From Lysinibacillus sp. PLM2 (lineage in GTDB: Bacteria > Bacillota > Bacilli > Bacillales_A > Planococcaceae), in contig AP025689.1 in assembly GCA_023168345.1 (NCBI GenBank), positions 1,796,001 to 1,860,000 on the forward strand: 64,000 bases of DNA. The letters are read 5' to 3'. Position 1 is the first letter of the stretch. Each line of letters starts with the position of its first letter. The notes below the pieces were generated by a model that saw nothing but the letters and a program-made list of their open reading frames with translations, made no database searches and was not told where the DNA came from. A program made the position numbers and the translations under genes. Shown in pieces: positions 1 through 6,705 of this stretch.

Positions 1-37
1 TAATTAGGAGAGTATAATAGATTTTGGAGGGATACTT

Positions 38-187
38 TTGGAAATCTCTGTTATTATTTTAATGATTATTGGAATTCTCATCTTGTGGAAGCTAACAAAA
101 AAATTACTTTCACTTGGTTTAATTGCAGTCCTAATTTATTTTGTTTATATAAATTTTGATTCTATTAAGGAGTTAATCCCTTCTTAA
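38..187 (+). CDS. Small hydrophobic membrane protein, 49 aa
   Basis: A TTG-started frame of 49 codons lies 7 nt behind a clear GGAGG. The product is almost entirely hydrophobic: a first segment at about residues 4-16, a short basic turn (WKLTKK), a second segment at about 20-35, then a polar tail. This looks like a two-pass micro membrane protein of the inner membrane. I do not recognise the family. It ends 71 nt before the patatin-like gene on the same strand, so the two may share a transcript. The start could lie elsewhere only if the window cut the gene, but an in-frame stop and the good ribosome site argue against that. Confidence 0.6.
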   Translation: MEISVIILMIIGILILWKLTKKLLSLGLIAVLIYFVYINFDSIKELIPS

Positions 188-258
188 GTAAAAAATTATA
201 TATTTATTTGGTATATAACAACTATAGTTCTCTTGAAATATTACAGAAATTGGTGATT

Positions 259-1125
259 ATGATGGATTTAGTTAATGTGAAAAATACGAGCTTAATTTTG
301 GAAGGTGGAACATTTCGTACGGTATTCACTGCAGGGATTTTAGATACTTTTTTAGAGAATGAAATCCTGATGCCCTATATTATTGGTATATCAGCGGGCG
401 CCATTAATGCATGCTCATATATTTCAGAGCAAAAAGAAAGAACGTTGCGTGTATTTACAAATTATCGTCATGATAAACGGTATATCGGATTTCGAAATTT
501 TATAAAAGAGAGAAGTCTTTTTGGTTTAAATTATGCCTATGATGTTATTCCGAATCAATTAGATAAGTTTGATTGGGAAGTATTTCAATCCTATAAAGGC
601 TCGATACAGTTTGGTGTAACAAACGCCAAAACAGGACAAGTAGAATACAAGAATGCTCTAGAAATGGATAAAAGCTGCACACTATTACGGGCCACTTGTG
701 CAATTCCTGTTCTTTTCCCCGAAATAAAAATAAATGAAACACCATATTTTGATGGAGGCCTCGCAGATCCAATTCCTATACATAAAGCAATACAAGACGG
801 ATATGAAAAACATGTCATCATTTTAACTAGACCTCAAGGCTATCGAAAACAGTCGGATCGCCAGAGTAAATTAACAATGAGATTATTGCAGGTACGTTAT
901 CCTAAACTGGTAGATACGATGAAAAAACGCGTTATTCGATATAATGAAACAATGCACTTAATTGAAAAGCTTGAAGCAGAAGGAAAGGTGTTCGTTTTTC
1001 GACCTGATTACCCAGTACAAAGTTTAGAAAAAGACATAAACGTAATGCGTAAAAGCTATGAAATGGGTTATAAACAAGCGATGGAAAAAATGGACGAGCT
1101 TAAACAATTTCTAGATATAAAATAA
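259..1125 (+). CDS. Patatin-like phospholipase / serine acyl hydrolase
   Basis: Cytoplasmic patatin-fold hydrolase, expected to cleave acyl esters of lipids with a Ser-Asp dyad. The nucleophile elbow GISAG (Ser about 45) and the DGG motif (PYFDGGLADPIP, Asp about 165) are both visible. The oxyanion loop reads EGGTFR rather than the usual GGGxR, so its third glycine is a threonine. The frame extends upstream to a TTG at 208, but the double ATG at 259/262 places the family's N-terminus correctly (hydrophobic strand directly before EGG) and has a GGTGAT just upstream. The length of about 288 residues fits the short bacterial members. A bidirectional terminator follows at once. The substrate is unknown. 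Confidence 0.85.
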   Translation: MMDLVNVKNTSLILEGGTFRTVFTAGILDTFLENEILMPYIIGISAGAINACSYISEQKERTLRVFTNYRHDKRYIGFRNFIKERSLFGLNYAYDVIPNQLDKFDWEVFQSYKGSIQFGVTNAKTGQVEYKNALEMDKSCTLLRATCAIPVLFPEIKINETPYFDGGLADPIPIHKAIQDGYEKHVIILTRPQGYRKQSDRQSKLTMRLLQVRYPKLVDTMKKRVIRYNETMHLIEKLEAEGKVFVFRPDYPVQSLEKDINVMRKSYEMGYKQAMEKMDELKQFLDIK

Positions 1126-1126
1126 A

Positions 1127-1165
1127 AATTCGGGTAGCTGGATTAATCGCTACCCGAATTTTTTA
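1127..1165. terminator. Bidirectional terminator between convergent genes
   Basis: Perfect 12-bp inverted repeat, arms AATTCGGGTAGC (1127-1138) and GCTACCCGAATT (1149-1160), with A-tract on the left and T-tract on the right. It serves the patatin gene on + and the PTS-like gene on -, whose stop codon lies within the T-tract. Confidence 0.9.
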
Positions 1166-2191
1166 TTCATATGTTACTTTATAGTCTTCAGCTTCAAACC
1201 ACTGTAATTTCTTTTCAAATAGTTTTAAGAATAGTACATTTAAGATAATTGGCAACGCAATAAATAAAGAAAAGGCGATTGTTACACTTTCCAAACTCCA
1301 TCCAACCATATCTAAATATTTAAGCGGCCCAACGAATCCCGCAAGACCAAATCCCGCACTGTAGGAATCCCCGATGATTTGGAATATACTTGATAAAGCA
1401 CCTAATATCGCAGCTGTTAGTACCATAGGTAAAGCGATTTTTGGCTTCATAAAGAAGTTTCTCATTTGTATTTTAGCAGAAGCAATATGTGCAATTGCAG
1501 TTCCTAAGTTGTTCGCTTTATAAGCAGCGATACACATTCCAACACCTGATGCAGCAACACCAAGGTTTGCAGCACCTGCTCCAACGCCTGTAATCATAAT
1601 TGCTGTTGCAACGCCTATTGTTGAAATAGGTGAGATGATCAAAATGGAGAAAATCATTGCGATTAACGCACCCATTAAAATTGGCTGTAAATCAGTAAGA
1701 TAAGAGATTCCGTAACCAAGATTTAGACATCCATCTTTTACATACGGAAGAATTGCAAGCCCTATTAATCCTGGAATAAATAGTGTCAGAGCGGGCATCA
1801 GTAATAATGTCCATTGTTTTAATTTTGAATCTAAAAATTTTACAAATAACACCGCGATAGCAGAAGTAATCCCAATATTAACAACAGTACCAATTCCTGC
1901 AATTTGCAACGAACCATCTTCTAAAACAGTAGTGACACCACTACCAATAAAAGCAGCTAAACCAATAGAACACATTTGTATAGGAGACAATTTAAATTGA
2001 ACTCCGACTAATACCCCGATAATAACAGGTAGTAAACTCATCACAATTATTGAAGCTTGTAACACGGGTTGTAACCATGGTGCGTAAGGAATAATTAACT
2101 TTAAAATTTCACCTACGAGTGCATTTGGAATTAAACAAACAACGATTCCTAAACTCATTCCTGTTAATAACTTACTAAAAAAATCTTTCAT
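1163..2191 (-). CDS. PTS EIIC-like membrane permease (PTS_EIIC_2 family)
   Basis: Polytopic inner-membrane protein with about nine or ten hydrophobic segments and glycine-rich loops (GVGAGAANLGVAASGVG). The sequence resembles the stand-alone PTS_EIIC_2 family, EIIC-like permeases that occur without neighbouring EIIA/EIIB domains, and none is seen here. The substrate cannot be read from the sequence. The frame is open to 2209, but the ATG at 2191 (MKDFFSKLL) sits 8-9 nt behind GAGAGG and is the better start. It is monocistronic, sharing its terminator with the convergent patatin gene. Assignment rests on recognition of the family pattern, not on catalytic residues. Confidence 0.75.
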   Translation of the reverse strand: MKDFFSKLLTGMSLGIVVCLIPNALVGEILKLIIPYAPWLQPVLQASIIVMSLLPVIIGVLVGVQFKLSPIQMCSIGLAAFIGSGVTTVLEDGSLQIAGIGTVVNIGITSAIAVLFVKFLDSKLKQWTLLLMPALTLFIPGLIGLAILPYVKDGCLNLGYGISYLTDLQPILMGALIAMIFSILIISPISTIGVATAIMITGVGAGAANLGVAASGVGMCIAAYKANNLGTAIAHIASAKIQMRNFFMKPKIALPMVLTAAILGALSSIFQIIGDSYSAGFGLAGFVGPLKYLDMVGWSLESVTIAFSLFIALPIILNVLFLKLFEKKLQWFEAEDYKVTYE

Positions 2192-2507
2192 AATCTCAAA
2201 TCCTCTCATAGATGTGTTAGCTAGTAGTATGATTATTATATTATTTTAGAATTTTAATTCAACTACCAAAATTCTGATAATTATCTTGTGGATAAGAAAA
2301 AAATGTTTACAATAGATATAAAACGCTATCATATAGAAGAAAGGCTCATAAAATGAAGTGAAACATTCTCTTTAAATAATCATATAACTATTTCAATATA
2401 ATGGAATTTACTTAATTTTAAGTTAGTTTACTTTCTTTAATGGAAATAATAAAATTAATTGACAATAATTATTGGAATCTATATTTGTTTGAAAGGAGAT
2501 TTTTCAA

Positions 2508-2933
2508 TTGTTAAAAACCGAAGTATTTGATCGACTTAAGGAAGCAATGAGAAATAAGGATGCAACAGCAAAAGGTGTGTTAACTTTATTAAAATCAGCT
2601 TTAGATACAGCTGAAAAGGAAAAGGGTGCTGAGTTAAGCTCAGAAGAGGAAATTGCAATTGTTAACCGCGAAATTAAGCAAACAAATCAATCATTAGATG
2701 GTGCAAAGCAAGCGGGTCGTGATGATTTAATAGAAAAAGAAGAAATGAAACTCACTATTTTAAAAAGCTTTCTTCCAAAACAGCTGACAGAAGAAGAAAT
2801 AATCCCTCTGTTAACTGAAGCAGGTATTACTAAAGGAATGAACATGGGTGATGCGATGAAAATTGCTAAACCTCTTTTAGCTGGAAAAGCAGACGGCGCA
2901 ACTATTTCAAAAGTAGTCAAATCATTAATTTAA
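2508..2933 (+). CDS. yqeY: GatB/YqeY domain protein
   Basis: Small soluble helical protein of the YqeY family, related to the C-terminal tRNA-binding tail domain of GatB; the cellular role is not settled. Features seen: N-terminal helix with RLKEAMRNKD, the middle EEEIAIVNREIKQ segment, the FLPKQLTEEEI motif and the closing KADGATISKVVKSLI. Length 141 aa is close to the family norm of about 148. The start is a TTG with AAAGGAG about 9 nt upstream; no ATG is in frame near the ribosome site. Its natural terminator (GATGACG hairpin) lies downstream but has been split or duplicated by a MITE-like insertion and is followed by a group II intron. Confidence 0.92.
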   Translation: MLKTEVFDRLKEAMRNKDATAKGVLTLLKSALDTAEKEKGAELSSEEEIAIVNREIKQTNQSLDGAKQAGRDDLIEKEEMKLTILKSFLPKQLTEEEIIPLLTEAGITKGMNMGDAMKIAKPLLAGKADGATISKVVKSLI

Positions 2934-2950
2934 ATAAACTGATTTGTTGG

Positions 2951-2973
2951 GGATGACGATTTTTTCGACATCT
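2951..2973 (+). repeat. Left copy of duplicated terminator hairpin (target duplication)
   Basis: GGATGACGATTTTTT followed by CGACATCT. It is a slightly decayed copy of the hairpin at 3213-3233 (GGATGACGATTTT / CGTCATCT) and sits directly against the left end of the MITE-like element. I infer a target-site duplication of the yqeY terminator. Confidence 0.6.
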
Positions 2974-3212
2974 CAGACTGTAGGCAAACTCAAAAAAATT
3001 TGGGTTGTTTGCAGTCTTTTTTTTTCTATTTGCAATACATATTAGATTTCCGTTACAGGCGCTACGCTTTCCACGGGCACGGCCTCAGCCTTCTCCCTCG
3101 CACGCTTAGTTTGGGTGCTTCGGCTCGTGCTGTTCCCTTAGGAGTCTCCGCGCCTTCCTCTCCAATCGACTTATATCGGCTAATACAGTAGTGTAACGCT
3201 TCTAGCACACTG
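2974..3212. mobile_element. MITE-like element related to the IS1182 copy at 52.8-54.5 kb
   Basis: A 239-bp non-coding, visibly G+C-richer block beginning CAGACTGTAGGCAAACTC and ending, read inwards from the other side, CAGTGTGCTAGAAGCG. Its reverse complement matches 54267-54512, the region between the IS1182 transposase start and the right end of that insertion sequence, through long nearly identical stretches (for example GGAAAGCGTAGCGCCTGTAA). It encodes no transposase. It is bounded on both sides by copies of the yqeY terminator hairpin, as expected for a non-autonomous element mobilised by an IS1182 transposase. Short frames predicted inside it are not genes. Confidence 0.75.
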
Positions 3213-3239
3213 GGATGACGATTTTCGTCATCTTTTTTT
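3213..3239 (+). terminator. yqeY terminator (right copy), group II intron target
   Basis: GATGACG-ATTTT-CGTCATC followed by seven T. Intact rho-independent hairpin. It abuts the MITE-like element on its left and lies 3 nt before the GTGTG start of the group II intron on its right. Confidence 0.85.
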
Positions 3240-3242
3240 ATT

Positions 3243-5101
3243 GTGTGCCAGGCATGGCAACTATCTAGGTGGTGAAAGTCCACTGTGGGGGTACACATCG
3301 ACCAACCACTAAGGAAGCGCAAGGTACTTATCGTGAGATAAGGGCTGGAGGAAGCGTGGAATAAAATCTTGGCTCGACGAACAGAAATCTGATACCAAGG
3401 CTCTACAAAGGGATAAGGCTCCAATACAAGTCAAAGTCCAAAAGATGTGCGTAACTTTGTAGGGTAAATCAGGCGAGTAAAAGAGGAAAGATAGTTGTCT
3501 TACCCTGGGAGGTCTTGCGGATGTATAAAAAATACAGTCGAAAACGGTTAGTCGCAAGAAGTCAGCAGAAGCCATAGTAATGACCATTGGTCATGAAGGG
3601 CCGAACAATTTATAGTGTTTCAACACCACAAATGCGTAAGCGACGGACTCCGAATGTGTTAATGGTGAAAGTATGAGCGTATCTCAAATGATAACCAAAA
3701 TGGAGGTATTACTTACTACGTGAGAGGAAATGGAGAAACGAGTGTGCAACTTTTAGAAAAGATTCTAAGCAATCAAAATATGAATGAAGCCTACTTACGT
3801 GTCTATAGAAATAAAGGTGCAAGTGGGGTCGATGGAATAACGGTTGATGAACTTAAACAGTATCTGAAAGAGAACAAGGATGAACTACGTCAGCGCATCA
3901 GAACTAGAAAATACCAACCACAAGCTGCCTTACGAGTGGAAATCCCAAAAGAAAATGGAAAGATGCGCAAACTGGGAATACCAACAGTAGTGGATAGGGT
4001 GGTTCAACAGGCAATTCATCAAGTACTCAGTCCGATATTTGAAAAAGAGTTTAGTGAATACAGTTACGGTTTTAGACCAAATAGAAGTTGTGAGATGGCA
4101 ATCATAAAAAGTCTCGAATTTCTGAATGATGGATACGATTGGATAGTGGACATTGACCTTGAAAGATTTTTCGACACAGTCAACCATGATAAACTCATGC
4201 GAATCATATCCAATACAATCGATGATGGAGATGTCATTTCTTTAATTAGAAAATACTTGGTCAGTGGGGTCTTGGTAAAGGGTAAATATGAGGAAACACC
4301 GATTGGAACTCCGCAAGGAGGAAACCTCAGTCCACTATTAAGTAACATAATGTTGAATGAACTGGACAAGGAACTAGAAAGTAGAGGACTCCATTTCGTG
4401 AGATATGCGGATGACGCTCTTATCTTTGTGAAGAGTGAGAAAGCTGCAAATAGAGTGATGGAATCAGTCGTGAAGTTTATAGAAAAGAAATTAGGGCTGA
4501 TAGTCAATGCAGAAAAGAGTAAAATCGCTCGTCCAAAAGACTTAAAATTCCTGGGGTTTGGATATTACTACGATTCAAAAGACAAGAAATATCAAGTTCG
4601 ACCACATACAATCTCAGTACAGAAATTTAAAAGGAAACTTCGACAACTAACAAAGCGAAACTGGAGCATTCCGTTAGACTACCGAATATTGAAACTAAAA
4701 CAAGTAATATTTGGTTGGGTAAATTACTTTAGAACTGCAAACATGAAAACGGCTATGCGTGAAATTGATAAGAAACTACGCTCAAGAATAAGAGTAATCA
4801 TTTGGAAACAGTGGAAGGTACCAAGAAAACAGATAAGGTCACTAATCCAATTGGGGATACCCGAAGAAGAAGCCAAGGGCTTAACATTCTGTAGGAAAGG
4901 TTATCGATTTATCGGATTATCTAAAGTTGTTCAAAGAGCAATTTCAAATAAAAGGCTAGAGCAGAGGGGAATACCCTCTGCTCTACAACGTTACTTAAAA
5001 GTACACACTGTAATATAAATTGAAACGCCGTATACGAGATCCGTACGTACGGTGTTGTGAGAGGGGCGAAAATTAGTTAACTTATTTTCCCTCTACTCGA
5101 T
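3243..5101 (+). mobile_element. Group II intron, probably class IIC, complete
   Basis: The 5' end reads GTGTGCCAGGCATGGCA, fitting the GUGYG consensus. A structured untranslated stretch of about 480 nt precedes the reverse transcriptase. After the ORF a domain V-like hairpin (about 5023-5056, CGCCGTATACG paired with CGTACGTACGGTG) and a domain VI-like stem (about 5058-5095) lead to a CTACTCGAT 3' end at about 5101. The total of about 1.86 kb is typical of class IIC. Insertion immediately downstream of a rho-independent terminator is the known habit of class IIC introns and is what is seen here. Both ends and the ORF look intact, so the intron may be active; exact ends were set by consensus only. 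Confidence 0.88.
3720..5018 (+). CDS. ltrA: Group II intron reverse transcriptase/maturase
   Basis: Intron-encoded protein that splices its own intron RNA and copies it into new DNA sites. RT domain at about residues 25-280 with RNKGASGVDG, SYGFRPNRS, VDIDLERFFDTVNHD, GTPQGGNLSP and the catalytic YADD (229-232); maturase/X domain at about 300-390 (FGWVNYFR). There is no C-terminal HNH endonuclease, in keeping with class IIC. The 432-aa length is normal. The GTG at 3720 lies 13-15 nt after GGAGG (rather far); the next GTG, 9 codons in, has GGAGAAACGA in front and is an alternative. Fully contained in the intron. Confidence 0.92.
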   Translation: MRGNGETSVQLLEKILSNQNMNEAYLRVYRNKGASGVDGITVDELKQYLKENKDELRQRIRTRKYQPQAALRVEIPKENGKMRKLGIPTVVDRVVQQAIHQVLSPIFEKEFSEYSYGFRPNRSCEMAIIKSLEFLNDGYDWIVDIDLERFFDTVNHDKLMRIISNTIDDGDVISLIRKYLVSGVLVKGKYEETPIGTPQGGNLSPLLSNIMLNELDKELESRGLHFVRYADDALIFVKSEKAANRVMESVVKFIEKKLGLIVNAEKSKIARPKDLKFLGFGYYYDSKDKKYQVRPHTISVQKFKRKLRQLTKRNWSIPLDYRILKLKQVIFGWVNYFRTANMKTAMREIDKKLRSRIRVIIWKQWKVPRKQIRSLIQLGIPEEEAKGLTFCRKGYRFIGLSKVVQRAISNKRLEQRGIPSALQRYLKVHTVI

Positions 5102-5119
5102 TGATTTTTTAAAATATTA

Positions 5120-5148
5120 TTGACAATAACTACTGACTGTACTATATT
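5120..5148 (+). promoter_or_regulatory. Strong sigma-A type promoter of the microprotein pair
   Basis: TTGACA (5120-5125), 17-nt spacer, TATATT (5143-5148). The start site would fall near 5155, about 40 nt before the first ATG. It begins 19 nt after the intron's 3' end, so it lies in host DNA. Confidence 0.75.
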
Positions 5149-5179
5149 AATTTAATATAAAACAAACTGTTATAGTACA
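5138..5179. promoter_or_regulatory. Inverted repeat overlapping the -10 box, possible operator
   Basis: Perfect 9-bp arms TGTACTATA (5138-5146) and TATAGTACA (5171-5179) separated by 24 nt. The left arm covers most of the -10 element and the right arm lies in the leader. Could be a repressor site or an RNA hairpin. Confidence 0.45.
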
Positions 5180-5195
5180 ACGAGGGGATGATTTA

Positions 5196-5345
5196 ATGTC
5201 AATGTATAGAGAAGGTTATGATTATTACGTGAATAAATGTTTGGAATTCGACATTGAACCTATTAATTTTTATTATTATATTTCGCATTTAACTAAGGAA
5301 CAGTTAGATCACTTTAACAAACAAGCGCTTATATTGAAAGGGTGA
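5196..5345 (+). CDS. Microprotein A of a tandem paralogous pair, 49 aa
   Basis: ATG start behind GAGGGGATG; 49 codons. The product begins MSMYREGYDYYVNKCLEFD and continues with EPINFYYYISHLTKEQLDHF. It is aromatic-rich, soluble by appearance, with no membrane segment or signal peptide. It aligns without gaps with the next ORF: shared GY-[DE]-YY, C-L, EP-[IV]-NF, Y-[FY]-I, LT-x-[EQ]-Q-LD, N. I do not recognise the family and give no function. The pair is driven by a near-consensus promoter and closed by a strong terminator, so it is a self-contained operon. Confidence 0.75.
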   Translation: MSMYREGYDYYVNKCLEFDIEPINFYYYISHLTKEQLDHFNKQALILKG

Positions 5346-5352
5346 GCAGAAG

Positions 5353-5517
5353 ATGGTTGATTATCGTATTGGCTATGAATATTATAAAGTAGCATGTTTA
5401 CAGCATAAATTGGAGCCGGTGAATTTTCATTATTTTATTTTGAATTTAACTCAACAACAGTTAGATGCATACAATGAAAGAGCCGAAAAGAAAAGAGGTC
5501 GTGTTTTTGAAAATTAA
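5353..5517 (+). CDS. Microprotein B of a tandem paralogous pair, 54 aa
   Basis: Starts 7 nt after the stop of the first microprotein, with GTGAGCAGAAG as a weak ribosome site that overlaps the upstream stop, suggesting translational coupling. The product begins MVDYRIGYEYYKVACLQHKL, continues EPVNFHYFILNLTQQQLDAY and ends in a basic tail (ERAEKKRGRVFEN) that the first protein lacks. The clear similarity between the two shows a local duplication followed by divergence, which argues that both are real proteins. No membrane segment, no known motif. Confidence 0.75.
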   Translation: MVDYRIGYEYYKVACLQHKLEPVNFHYFILNLTQQQLDAYNERAEKKRGRVFEN

Positions 5518-5528
5518 AAAGCTACAAC

Positions 5529-5578
5529 AATAGTAACCTTGCAAATGATATTAAGAATTCGTAAGGTTACTATTTTAT
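5529..5578 (+). terminator. Terminator of the microprotein operon
   Basis: Perfect 12-bp arms AATAGTAACCTT (5529-5540) and AAGGTTACTATT (5563-5574), followed by TTATT. A rather long 22-nt loop. Confidence 0.75.
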
Positions 5579-5660
5579 TAACAAAAAAGAAGCCCTAATA
5601 AAAACCCAACTATCAATATATTTGAAGGATAGCACGAGATAATATTAGGACATCATTCAT

Positions 5661-6218
5661 TTAATATGTTTTTAAAAGTCTTGGTGCAGATGTAAAAAAT
5701 AGAGAACCAATTAACCCAGTAAGTATGATAGCAGGTATCATATACGATCCATTATATAGTATCGTGTATACCCATACATTTTGATCGCCTGCGTATTCAT
5801 AAAAGAAAACTGCTCCTGCAATTGTATGTGCAGCGTATCGAAGTAAGCCGCCTACAATAGTTCCAAGGATAATGAATATACTTATTTTTTTCTTGTTTAA
5901 AATTTTTACTGCATTTAGAATCTGAGTACGGAATATTCCTGCTAATCCAACTACAGGAAATGCTACTACGTAATCAAGCAATCCTTGTACCCAGTGAACG
6001 ACTAAGCCACCTAATGCAATCTGTATGACTCCAATCAAGAACCCAGTTGAAACGCCAGCTACTAACCCCCAACGAATTGCCATTAAAATAATTGGTAGCA
6101 TAACAAAACTAATTGAGCCACCTTGTGCCCAGATGGAGAATGAAATTTGGTCTAATACTAGCCCCACACCAGCAAAAATTGCAATTTCAACGAGCATTAA
6201 TAATTTTGATTTGTTCAT
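5661..6218 (-). CDS. thiT: Energy-coupling factor thiamine transporter S component
   Basis: Membrane substrate-binding subunit of the ECF thiamine transporter; it works with the shared EcfA/A'/T module encoded elsewhere. About six hydrophobic segments; the family hallmark region WVQGLLDYVVAFPVVGLAG and the later residues GGLLRYAAHTIAGAVFF are clear. Length from the chosen start is 185 aa. The frame is open to 6284, but the ATG at 6218 (MNKSKLLML) lies behind GAGGAGAG, while the upstream extension overlaps the leader. The TPP riboswitch and its terminator directly upstream confirm the thiamine role and predict that TPP turns expression off. Confidence 0.93.
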   Translation of the reverse strand: MNKSKLLMLVEIAIFAGVGLVLDQISFSIWAQGGSISFVMLPIILMAIRWGLVAGVSTGFLIGVIQIALGGLVVHWVQGLLDYVVAFPVVGLAGIFRTQILNAVKILNKKKISIFIILGTIVGGLLRYAAHTIAGAVFFYEYAGDQNVWVYTILYNGSYMIPAIILTGLIGSLFFTSAPRLLKTY

Positions 6219-6309
6219 AACAACTCTCCTCTCTTTTATTCCGATGTAGAACAACATGAGAAGGAATAGAAAACTAGTAAACATTTAACTCCAATTTTTA
6301 ATTTCGTAT

Positions 6310-6351
6310 AAAAAAATGAAAAAATGGCGCCAGGACAAAAGCCTGACACCA
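6310..6351 (-). terminator. thiT: Expression-platform terminator of the TPP riboswitch
   Basis: On the minus strand TGGTGTCAGG pairs with CCTGGCGCCA (one G-U pair) around a short loop, followed by a run of T (6310-6324 region, broken by a CA). It lies between the aptamer and thiT and is expected to form when TPP is bound. Confidence 0.85.
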
Positions 6352-6369
6352 ATATGGAGTCGGTTTCTA

Positions 6370-6470
6370 TCCACATCCCTACGCAAGTGTTAACTTACAG
6401 GTTCGAAGGGTAAGTGCAATACGTGCACAGTCTCAGCTGACTTCATCAGCGCCCCTTGTGGGTAATACAT
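6370..6470 (-). promoter_or_regulatory. TPP (THI element) riboswitch
   Basis: Read on the minus strand, the conserved THI-box parts appear in order: AAGGGGCGCT, GTCAGCTGAGACTG, ACCCTTCGAACCTGTAAGTT and GCGTAGGGA. This is the thiamine pyrophosphate aptamer. The terminator just downstream and thiT as the controlled gene complete a standard off-switch. Confidence 0.96.
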
Positions 6471-6705
6471 CAAATAAATTGTTTGAACAGTATTATTTTA
6501 CCAAAAAACGTGTATTTATCAAGCTAATCTAATATTTATTTTTATAATAAATACGAGTATATATTTTGAAATTTTCTACATTTTTCGTCAAAATTCCACA
6601 AGACTCATTGTAAAAGATTTTCAAATAATATAATATGGATTAAAGCATACATAATTAGTATTTTTATAGTTTTCTCAATTTCAATTGGGATTGGAGAGGA
6701 TTTTT

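Noticed and set aside
2459-2485. TTGACA followed by TATATT upstream of yqeY
   Set aside because: The spacer is only 15 nt and the start site would fall on the yqeY ribosome site; a real promoter here is unlikely.
3000-3587. Several short frames on both strands between yqeY and the intron ORF
   Set aside because: They lie in the MITE-like element and in the structured 5' part of the group II intron; no ribosome sites and no protein-like composition.
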